The notes under the pieces: model-generated
Database searches by the model: none
What the model saw: only the letters and a program-made list of their open reading frames with translations
What the model was told of the DNA's origin: nothing
Made by a program: the position numbers and the translations under genes
Assembly: GCA_945866245.1 (NCBI GenBank)
Contig: CAMBGW010000062.1
Span: 1 to 6,175 of the forward strand
Length of the DNA stretch: 6,175 nt
Source: Verrucomicrobia subdivision 6 bacterium
Lineage (GTDB): Bacteria; Verrucomicrobiota; Verrucomicrobiia; Methylacidiphilales; Verrucolacustridaceae
Direction: 5' to 3'
Shown here: positions 1-5,782 of the stretch, one piece after another
Layout of the letters: each line of letters starts with the position of its first letter
Position numbering within the stretch: the stretch's first letter is position 1

Positions 1-926
1 TCCCCGAACACTTGCCAATCCACCTGATTCTCCCCTTTCCGCAAAAGACCCACCGGCACATACGCCACCACTTTTCGCCAGCCGCCATAATGCAAACTTT
101 GCCCCAAAGCCCCTTGCCGAAATCCTGGATCATCCAACCCAGGTACCTCCACCGCCACACCCGTTAGTGCCTGCCCGTTCACCCCCAACCACGGCTCCTC
201 CCCAGGTGCTAAACCCGCCACCTGTGCCTCGATCCTTCCATAGGCCGGCGCACCAGCAATCGGTGCGACAAACTGCACCGGACTCTGCCCGTCAATTTTG
301 ATCGGCCCTTCATCCAAAACTGCATCCATCACCCGCCCCTTCTCCTCATCTAAAGGCCGATGCCGCCCCCCACCATAAGTCTCATCCCCAGGCAAAACCT
401 TGCCCGATGGCGTCATGTAAAGACCCGACGGCCCAGCCCAACCTGCAGCCAAAACGAGTGGCTCCACCCATGCCAACTCAACTCTTTCGACGACCGACTC
501 TTCCCCCGTCGACTCCACCGTCAACTGACCCGCCCCACCCAAACTGCTTCGCTCAATCAGCAAAGTTCGCTGATGCAATGGCGCCGCCTTCTCAAATAAA
601 TTCCCACATAACGTCACCGCCCTACCTGGGGCTTGCCAAATCACCCGAGCAAATCCGTCCTTCGGCTCCCGGAACACCACCGTCACCGCTAGTTTCGAAT
701 CCCCAGCAGGCGGCCGAATCAGCACACGCCAGACCGACATCTGTAAGCCGCGCTGGGTTGTTACCGGACCAGCCCAAGTCGGCAATGGATCCCCCGCTCT
801 TTTCACATCCCAAATAGCCGGTGGAATCGCATGCCCCGGCGGTGCCTCAGCCGTGCCCAAGGAGCAACCCCAGAGCAAAACGAAAAGCCACCCCATCCGA
901 GAAAGTCGGTCGCTCCACTTTTTCAC
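1..926 (-). CDS. Exported protein of unknown function, C-terminus beyond window
   Basis: An uninterrupted frame of 308 codons runs from a GTG start at 924-926 off the left edge, so the C-terminus is missing. I do not recognise the family. Residues 1-28 (MKKWSDRLSRMGWLFVLLWG, then CSLGTAEA) look like a signal peptide. C21 after L18-W19-G20 could be a lipobox cysteine, although Trp is unusual there; signal peptidase I cleavage near A26-A28 is the alternative. The mature part is rich in alternating hydrophobic beta-strand patterns and Gly/Pro turns and has no membrane segments. Residues 206-306 (DEGPIKIDGQ to LLRKGENQVDW) resemble a jelly-roll or carbohydrate-binding-like beta-sandwich; that fold is an inference. 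The GTG is preferred because a Lys-Lys signal peptide starts there and a weak AGAG lies 8 bases upstream; an in-frame stop at 981-983 limits the start, and in-frame TTG/GTG codons up to that stop remain possible. It follows gspF by 98 bases on the same strand, so it may be co-transcribed and exported. Confidence 0.8.
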   Translation of the reverse strand, partial: MKKWSDRLSRMGWLFVLLWGCSLGTAEAPPGHAIPPAIWDVKRAGDPLPTWAGPVTTQRGLQMSVWRVLIRPPAGDSKLAVTVVFREPKDGFARVIWQAPGRAVTLCGNLFEKAAPLHQRTLLIERSSLGGAGQLTVESTGEESVVERVELAWVEPLVLAAGWAGPSGLYMTPSGKVLPGDETYGGGRHRPLDEEKGRVMDAVLDEGPIKIDGQSPVQFVAPIAGAPAYGRIEAQVAGLAPGEEPWLGVNGQALTGVAVEVPGLDDPGFRQGALGQSLHYGGWRKVVAYVPVGLLRKGENQVDWQVFG

Positions 927-1024
927 TGCCAATACTCTGACACGGATTTTGACCAATTCTCCGCCCACCCAGCCGCTTGCTCACCCCGCCCGTCAACAAC
1001 CCTCGAAACAGCCCGAATAACTTA

Positions 1025-2257
1025 TTAGAGACTTTTTCGCATTCCCGACATCGCGCCAAAGATACTCGTGATAATCGAATACACCACCACACCGACGACC
1101 AAAGCAATCACCACAATGATCACCGGCTGGATCAGTGCAGTAATTCTCTGAATCTTACGATCCATCTCCTTTTCGAAACGTGCTCCCGCTTTGTCTAAAG
1201 CCTTGGCCAAATCCCCCGTCTGCTCCCCGACCGCAACCAAATCTAAAAACATGTCAGAAAAGCCACCCACCTGCCGCAATGCCCGACTCAAAGAGTAACC
1301 TTCCGAAATCTGAACCGATGCCTTCTCCAATCGCAAACGATAGTAAGAGTTCGGCGTAGCCTGCGTCACCAATTGCATCGCTTGCAACAAGGTCACCCCG
1401 TTCGTTAACAAATTGGCCAAAGTCTGGCTAAACTGAGCATAGAAAGCCGCCTCCAGCACCGCCCCCGCCACCGGAATTTTCATTCGCGCCTGATCCCACC
1501 AGATTCTTCCCAATGGTTTCTGAATCCACTGCCAGAAACCTAACCCTCCCAGCGCCATGCTCGCCGCCACCAACCACCCATAATGAACTAGAAAATAACT
1601 CGTCCCCAATAATAACCGCGTGACCAGCGGCGTAGTTTCAGGGGATTTACTAAACAAACTTTCCAACTGAGGAACCAAGACAACGACAAAAAGAACCATC
1701 AGCAAAATCCCCGCCCCACTGACAAACATCGGATAAATCAAAGCCTGAATGACCCGCCCCTTCAAATCGCTTAACTTTTTCAGATACAAAACCTGCCTTT
1801 TTAAAATCGACCCCAACGCCCCGCTCACTTCACCCGCCGCCACCAAGTTGCAGTACAAATCAGAAAAACTGGCAGAGGCCGCTTTCAAAGCGCGCGAAAG
1901 ACTCGTCCCCTCCCGCACCTGGTTCCGCAAACTCTGCGCCACCGCTTTCAAGGCAGAAGCCTCCGACCTCTGCTCCATCATCTTTAATGCCCCCTCCAAC
2001 TGGAGCCCCGCATCCAGCAGATCCCCCAACTCTTCTGTAAACGAAATAATTTGCGCCTCATTCATCGGCTGCTCTACCGCGTAACCCCCCGCGCCTCCGC
2101 TCCCCGCCGCCAGCACCGCCCCCTCCTCATATAATTTTAGCGGCCTTAACCGCAGCTTATTGAGTTGGGCTAATGCCTCCTGCCGACTTTTTGCCTCCAG
2201 CTTGCCCGCCGTCCGCCCCCCACCCGCCACCAACGCCTCATAGGCAAAACTCGCCAC
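1025..2257 (-). CDS. gspF: Type II secretion/type IV pilus inner-membrane platform protein GspF/PilC
   Basis: This is the polytopic inner-membrane protein that couples the cytoplasmic ATPase to assembly of the pseudopilus or pilus. The 410 residues match the usual length of about 400. The N-terminus (FAYEALVAGGGRTAGKLEA, 4-22) is the conserved GspF opening. Two GspF repeats follow, at about 71-195 and 275-398. Each carries the paired glycine-glutamate motif, AAGEVSGAL (140-148) and AVGEQTGDL (342-350). Membrane helices are predicted at about 172-197 (after YPMF), 216-240 and 375-400, the last with Q377-P378. The start is GTG directly after the gspE TAA, with AAGGAG 6 bases upstream. The gene ends in tandem TAA TAA stops. 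Type II secretion and type IV pilus versions cannot be told apart from the sequence alone, so pilC is the alternative symbol. The partner ATPase is encoded immediately upstream. Confidence 0.95.
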   Translation of the reverse strand: MASFAYEALVAGGGRTAGKLEAKSRQEALAQLNKLRLRPLKLYEEGAVLAAGSGGAGGYAVEQPMNEAQIISFTEELGDLLDAGLQLEGALKMMEQRSEASALKAVAQSLRNQVREGTSLSRALKAASASFSDLYCNLVAAGEVSGALGSILKRQVLYLKKLSDLKGRVIQALIYPMFVSGAGILLMVLFVVVLVPQLESLFSKSPETTPLVTRLLLGTSYFLVHYGWLVAASMALGGLGFWQWIQKPLGRIWWDQARMKIPVAGAVLEAAFYAQFSQTLANLLTNGVTLLQAMQLVTQATPNSYYRLRLEKASVQISEGYSLSRALRQVGGFSDMFLDLVAVGEQTGDLAKALDKAGARFEKEMDRKIQRITALIQPVIIVVIALVVGVVVYSIITSIFGAMSGMRKSL

Positions 2258-3967
2258 TTAACTCTCCTTGCTTTTCGAGGCATCCACCACTGTCACACGC
2301 AGCACCTCTTCAATCGTCGTGGTACCCTCGGCCACCTTTTCCCATCCGTCATCTCGTAAATTTCGCATTCCTTGGGTTTTAGCCGCTTCTTTCAAGGCGG
2401 CGTTGGTTGCCTTAGCCGTAATCATTTCTTGAAGCAGAGGCGTGACCAAACAGATCTCAAAGATCGCCCGTCGCCCCTGATACCCCGTCTGCCGGCACCG
2501 ATCACAACCCACCGCTCGATGTGCCGTCACCGCCTTGTCCAAGGGAATCCCGATATCTTTCAAATACTGCTCCGAATAGGTTGCCGGTTCACAACACCAA
2601 GGACAAAGCACCCGAACGAGCCTCTGCGCAATAAATGCCCGCACCGAAGAGCCAACTAAAAACGGCTCGATCCCCATATCCACCAGTCGCGTGATTCCTC
2701 CGATCGCATCATTCGTATGCAACGTGGAAAATACCAAGTGCCCCGTCAATGCCGCTCGAATCGCGATCTCGGTTGTTTCCACGTCCCGCATCTCACCCAC
2801 CATCACCACGTTCGGATCTCCCCGCAAAATACTCCGTAACCCCGCGGCAAAGGTCAGGTTAATCTCCGGCTTCACCGCAATCTGCACTACCCCGGGAATC
2901 TTGTTTTCCACAGGATCCTCAATCGTCACGATTCGCCGATCTTTCGTATTCAGGGATGCCAAGAAAGTATACAAAGTCGTTGATTTACCCGATCCGGTCG
3001 GCCCCGTAATCAAAACAATCCCATTCGGCAGCGCCAACAGGTTCCTCACGCTCGCCTCATGAACCGGACTCAAGCCCATCTGCGCAAAATCAAAACGCTG
3101 TTGGCCCAACAATCGCAGACTGATCGACTCCCCTGTCACCGAGGGAATTGTCGCGATCCGAACATCGATCGGGCGCCCTTCAAACTCCAAATTAATTCGC
3201 CCGTCTTGCGGGAGACGTCTCTCCGCAATATCCAAGTGAGCCATAATTTTGATTCGAGAAATTAAGGAAGCTTGAAACAACTTAATTCGTGGGGGGACAG
3301 GAATATTTCGCAACACCCCGTCGATTCGGTACCGCACCTGCAAATCATCCTCCAAAGGCTCAATATGAATATCCGTCGCTCTCTCCTGCAACGCCTCCCG
3401 GATAATCTGATTCACAAACTTGATGACCGAAGCCTCGGAATCGTTCTCGTCCAAGATTGTCGTTTCCTGCTCCAGATCGTTCGCTGCCGCAAACTCGCCA
3501 CCCGCCTCTAAAATTTCGTCAAAGGTTTCCGCCCCCACCCCATACCCACCCCGCAGACCATCCAGCACTGCTCGCCTAGGCGCCAAGACCCACTGGGTAT
3601 CCCCTCCCCAAAAACCAGCCAACGCCTGACGTGCCACATGGTCGAACGGATCAAAACAGAGCACGGGCAAAGGGGCCCCCTCGGCAGGAGTCACCGGTAA
3701 AAGACGATGCCGCAAAGCAATCCTCGCCGGAAACTTCTCCCGTAGCGGTGCAGGAATCGGAGGGATTTCACCTTCCCACACCGGCAATCCGAGCGACTCT
3801 CCTAGCTTATGAGCAAAAACTTTTTCATCCACCTGACCCGTCTCCAAGAGCGCATTGACCATCGACCTCTGCTCGGTCGAGGCATCCACCACCGCTTTCT
3901 CACAGACCGGCAAATCCTTTGCGCCCGACTGCTGGGCCAACTCGACTAAGGATTGCACCAGACTCAT
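2258..3967 (-). CDS. gspE: GspE/PilB-family secretion or pilus assembly ATPase
   Basis: This cytoplasmic hexameric ATPase powers pseudopilus or pilus assembly through GspF. The 569 residues fit the family. An N-terminal MshEN/GspE-N-like region spans about 20-145. A flexible acidic linker (about 150-178) leads to the Asp box ATDIHIEPLEDDLQVRYRIDG (from 198). Further on are Walker A GPTGSGKST (322-330), Walker B GDPNVVMVGEMRD (383-395, catalytic Glu392) and the His box TGHLVFSTLHTND (408-420). A zinc-type tetracysteine is formed by C455/C458 (CPWCC) and C488/C491 (CDRC). Asn386 replaces the commoner Asp in the DPD of Walker B; all catalytic residues are present. The ATG overlaps the aminopeptidase stop (ATGA), with a weak AAGG 10 bases upstream, which suggests translational coupling. 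The end of the gene carries the gspF ribosome site. Whether it serves type II secretion or type IV pili is unresolved; pilB is the alternative name. Confidence 0.96.
   Translation of the reverse strand: MSLVQSLVELAQQSGAKDLPVCEKAVVDASTEQRSMVNALLETGQVDEKVFAHKLGESLGLPVWEGEIPPIPAPLREKFPARIALRHRLLPVTPAEGAPLPVLCFDPFDHVARQALAGFWGGDTQWVLAPRRAVLDGLRGGYGVGAETFDEILEAGGEFAAANDLEQETTILDENDSEASVIKFVNQIIREALQERATDIHIEPLEDDLQVRYRIDGVLRNIPVPPRIKLFQASLISRIKIMAHLDIAERRLPQDGRINLEFEGRPIDVRIATIPSVTGESISLRLLGQQRFDFAQMGLSPVHEASVRNLLALPNGIVLITGPTGSGKSTTLYTFLASLNTKDRRIVTIEDPVENKIPGVVQIAVKPEINLTFAAGLRSILRGDPNVVMVGEMRDVETTEIAIRAALTGHLVFSTLHTNDAIGGITRLVDMGIEPFLVGSSVRAFIAQRLVRVLCPWCCEPATYSEQYLKDIGIPLDKAVTAHRAVGCDRCRQTGYQGRRAIFEICLVTPLLQEMITAKATNAALKEAAKTQGMRNLRDDGWEKVAEGTTTIEEVLRVTVVDASKSKES
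2264..2269 (-). promoter_or_regulatory. Shine-Dalgarno of gspF inside gspE
   Basis: AAGGAG on the minus strand lies 6 bases before the gspF GTG and within the last codons of gspE (K-E-S-stop). It decides the GTG start and implies that ribosomes finishing gspE can re-initiate on gspF. Confidence 0.8.
3964..3967 (-). other. ATGA stop-start overlap, aminopeptidase to gspE
   Basis: The minus strand reads CCCC-ATGA-GTCTG. The TGA ends the aminopeptidase and the ATG starts gspE. Such 4-base overlaps usually mean one transcript and translational coupling. Only a weak AAGG is seen upstream, which fits coupled re-initiation. Confidence 0.85.
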
Positions 3968-5091
3968 GGGGTTAAGACCTTGGCTAAACGATCCGGATTT
4001 AATCCCGCCAACTCCTTCGTCACAAAGTGACCATCCTCCCGGATCAGCTTCCCATCAAAAAAGATCTTCCCTCCCCCATGAGCGCGATCTTGCAGGTTCA
4101 CTAAATCCCAATGAATCTGAGAACGATTTCCGTTATCGGCCTCCTCATACGCTTGCCCAGGCGTAAAATGGAATGACCCCGCGATTTTTTCATCAAAAAG
4201 AATATCCCGAATCGGATTTCGGATGTAAGGATTGAGCCCAAGGGAGAATTCGCCCACATAGCTTGCCCCTTCATCGCTAGAGAAGATTTTCTCCAGCTCG
4301 CGACTCTTTTCCCCAGCCGTAGCCCGAACAATCTTCCCCTTGGCAAAACGCAAGCAAACTCGATCGAAGGGAATCCCACGATACACCGCAGGAGCATTAA
4401 AGGTCACCTGCCCCTCCACACTCGTTTTCACAGGTGCAGTAAACACCTCTCCGTCCGGAATATTGCGCTCCCCCACACAAGGAATCACCCCGATCTTTCG
4501 TATCGAAAAACGTAGGTCGGTTCCTGGCCCCAAGATCTGCACCCGATCCGTCCTCTTCATCAGAGATACCAAGGGTTTGACCGCATGGGACATTTTTCGA
4601 TAGTCCAAATTACAGACCTTGAAAAAGAGGTCTGTGAAAGCCTCCGTGCTCATGCCCGCCGCCTGCGCCATCGCTGGGGTCGGCCAGCGCAAAACCACCC
4701 AGCGCGTTTTGTTGATTCGATAGTCCGAGATCGGCCTTAGAATTTTCCCCGCTAACTTCTGCTTCTCAGCTGGAACATCGCTCGATTCAAATCCGTTCTG
4801 GGCACCCCGCAGAGCAATAAATGCCTGCATCGTCTTCATCCACCCCAGCTCATGCTTCAAGGAGAGTTTCAAGCCCCTCTCCGTCACCCCGCGACTCATC
4901 TCCCGTGAGATCCTGCCACTTGAAACCCGCACATACGGCTCCGCCCCCTTGGCCCGAACCGCCCGAATCAGCGCCACCACGAAATCCTCAGGAATCTCAG
5001 CCGCTTCGATCCATACCCGATCCCCTCGACGCAAGGCCGTGGAATACCCGGTCAAAATTTCTGTGAGCCGATGATACCTAGGATCACTCAT
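3964..5091 (-). CDS. M29 family (AmpS/AmpT-like) metallo-aminopeptidase
   Basis: The 375-residue protein matches the leucyl/thermophilic aminopeptidases of peptidase family M29, which remove N-terminal residues from peptides with a two-metal site. No signal peptide is seen, so it is probably cytoplasmic. Family landmarks in order are: GDRVWIEA near the N-terminus (23-30); GERNIPDGEVFTAP (207-220), with Glu215 as the likely metal ligand; YVGEFSLGLNP (278-288), Glu281; GSFHFTPGQAY (305-315), with His308 and Tyr315; and SQIHWDL (324-330), with His327 and Asp329. Ligand roles are assigned by analogy with AmpS/AmpT. The protein is somewhat shorter than the roughly 410 residues of classical members, but no core motif is lost. 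The ATG at 5091 is preceded by a purine-rich GGGGGGAAGAG that ends 4 bases upstream. It is the first gene of the leftward cluster and overlaps gspE by 4 bases. A role in secretion is not implied by its family. Confidence 0.9.
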   Translation of the reverse strand: MSDPRYHRLTEILTGYSTALRRGDRVWIEAAEIPEDFVVALIRAVRAKGAEPYVRVSSGRISREMSRGVTERGLKLSLKHELGWMKTMQAFIALRGAQNGFESSDVPAEKQKLAGKILRPISDYRINKTRWVVLRWPTPAMAQAAGMSTEAFTDLFFKVCNLDYRKMSHAVKPLVSLMKRTDRVQILGPGTDLRFSIRKIGVIPCVGERNIPDGEVFTAPVKTSVEGQVTFNAPAVYRGIPFDRVCLRFAKGKIVRATAGEKSRELEKIFSSDEGASYVGEFSLGLNPYIRNPIRDILFDEKIAGSFHFTPGQAYEEADNGNRSQIHWDLVNLQDRAHGGGKIFFDGKLIREDGHFVTKELAGLNPDRLAKVLTP

Positions 5092-5135
5092 CAGGCTCTT
5101 CCCCCCGAACAGTTCGACGCGTAGGATAATGGCAT
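5092..5135. promoter_or_regulatory. 44-bp divergent intergenic region, likely promoter/operator area
   Basis: This is the only space between the leftward aminopeptidase-gspEF cluster and the rightward secreted-protein gene, so it probably holds transcription signals for one or both. On the plus strand GATAAT (5125-5130) resembles a -10 box only 5 bases before the ATG at 5136, which would give an almost leaderless transcript. A clear -35 box is not visible. A short inverted repeat CGAAC-A-GTTCG lies at 5106-5116. The promoters could instead lie inside the flanking genes. The assignment rests on position more than on sequence match. Confidence 0.4.
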
Positions 5136-5732
5136 ATGAAAGGTCATAGGGTTAAGTTTCAACCAGTTACCCTTTTTGGCAAGCTGGTCGGAGCGTCTCT
5201 TTTTCTTACCTGGCCTTTAACTTGGGCCGAACCCGTCCACACCTCACTCTCCGGCACCGCCACCATTCAGCTAAAAAATAGTGACTCTCCTCAGAATTTA
5301 TCAGGGATGGACCTCGCCATCGCCCCCCCCTCCCTTATCCCCGAAATCCGGCGCTTGCGGATGGAGACCTGGCGCACCGACGGTCTTGCCATTCAACGAA
5401 AGCCAGACGGTGAGGAGCAACCCGTAGGGATCAAGATAGACTTTTCCGACGGCTACAAAAATCTGGATTTAAAAGCCTTGAGCCAAGTTGCCGCCAACCT
5501 TGCCACATCTCGGACTCGGACCGAAACCAACGGAACATTCACCTTCACCAATCTACCTCCGGGCCGCCACGCGCTCTATGCTCAGTACAAAAGTCGCTAC
5601 GCCGTGGCTTACTGGCTTCTTGAGGTTAGCCTCGCCCCCGGTAAAACTAACCAGCTCGACCTCTCGCAAACTAACGCTGCAGAAATCTTCAACCGCTTCG
5701 ACAAAAAATCCCCCACCCCTCCCTCCCGCTAG
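5136..5732 (+). CDS. Small exported protein with carboxypeptidase-regulatory-like domain
   Basis: This 198-residue protein has a basic N-terminus, a hydrophobic stretch (about 12-30, VTLFGKLVGASLFLTWPLTW) and probable cleavage after Ala31 before EPVHT, so it is likely exported to the periplasm or cell surface. The segment TETNGTFTFTNLPPGRHALY (129-148) is the hallmark of carboxypeptidase-regulatory-like/prealbumin-type beta-sandwiches (the polar-G-x-F-x-F-x-x-L-P-P-G-x-Y pattern). The upstream region (38-48, SGTATIQLKNS) probably forms the first strand of the same fold. No enzyme motif is seen, and the specific function is unknown. The C-terminal tail (KKSPTPPSR) is encoded by the C-rich tract described separately. 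AGGA at 5123-5126, 9 bases before the ATG, is a plausible ribosome site. It is the only rightward gene here, divergent from the aminopeptidase and convergent with the ABC exporter gene. Confidence 0.85.
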   Translation: MKGHRVKFQPVTLFGKLVGASLFLTWPLTWAEPVHTSLSGTATIQLKNSDSPQNLSGMDLAIAPPSLIPEIRRLRMETWRTDGLAIQRKPDGEEQPVGIKIDFSDGYKNLDLKALSQVAANLATSRTRTETNGTFTFTNLPPGRHALYAQYKSRYAVAYWLLEVSLAPGKTNQLDLSQTNAAEIFNRFDKKSPTPPSR

Positions 5733-5744
5733 ACCCCACCCCCC
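5710..5744 (-). other. Six-run G-tract cluster, candidate G-quadruplex
   Basis: On the minus strand the runs are G6-T-G4-TCTAGC-G3-A-G3-A-G4-T-G5, so four of the five loops are a single base. This fits parallel G-quadruplex rules very well, and the plus strand would be the matching C-rich i-motif strand. The 6-base loop contains the reverse complement of the TAG stop of the plus-strand gene. Folding is inferred from the pattern, not shown. Confidence 0.75.
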
Positions 5745-5750
5745 TTACGC

Positions 5751-5776
5751 TAACTTGTTACAATTGTAACAAGTTA
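5751..5776. repeat. Perfect 26-bp palindrome between convergent genes
   Basis: The 13-base half TAACTTGTTACAA is followed directly by its exact reverse complement. The pairing stops at both flanks (C at 5750, A at 5777). It is AT-rich in a GC-richer setting and begins 6 bases after the ABC exporter stop and 18 bases after the secreted-protein stop. As RNA it could form an 11-bp stem with an AATT loop on either strand. There is no T-run directly after it in either direction, so it is not a canonical intrinsic terminator by itself. A protein-binding site is the other reading. Confidence 0.9.
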
Positions 5777-5782
5777 ACGGCT

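Larger units (their letters stand above)
5703..5776 (-). terminator. Possible composite terminator of the ABC exporter transcript
   Basis: Read leftward from the ABC exporter stop, the order is palindrome (hairpin), a short spacer, the G-run cluster, A, then T6 (5708-5703). A stable RNA structure directly followed by a U-run is the logic of intrinsic termination, here with a G-rich element next to the U-run in place of a normal hairpin. It would overlap the 3' end of the convergent gene. This is an inference. Confidence 0.35.

Noticed and set aside
407..817. Open frames on the plus strand in 360-817
   Set aside because: They are Pro/Ser/Arg-rich low-complexity translations lying antisense to a continuous 308-codon frame with a signal peptide and normal protein composition.
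927..1024. Promoter or terminator in the gap between gspF and the downstream exported-protein gene
   Set aside because: A TTGACG on the minus strand has no fitting -10 box at 16-18 bases, and there is no hairpin with T-run, so neither was called.
622..1107. Two short minus-strand frames at 622-813 and 847-1107, hinting at a broken gene
   Set aside because: They are out of frame with the long frame 926-1, which is intact, and the second overlaps the end of gspF. No frameshift needs to be invoked.
2691..3062. 123-codon plus-strand frame antisense to gspE
   Set aside because: It is antisense to the highly conserved Walker A and B region of gspE, with no start signal or recognisable motif.
4101..4397. 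98-codon minus-strand frame inside the aminopeptidase gene
   Set aside because: It is an alternate frame of a gene with clear family motifs (including the Glu281 and His308 regions) and has no domain of its own.
5106..5116. CGAAC-A-GTTCG as a LexA box
   Set aside because: Known LexA boxes with GAAC/GTTC half-sites have about 4 bases between the half-sites; here there is one. The neighbouring genes are not typical SOS genes.
5754..5773. Palindrome as a ParB parS site
   Set aside because: The central 16 bases agree with the parS consensus TGTTTCACGTGAAACA at about 12 positions, but the central CG and two other symmetric positions differ, and no parAB genes are present.
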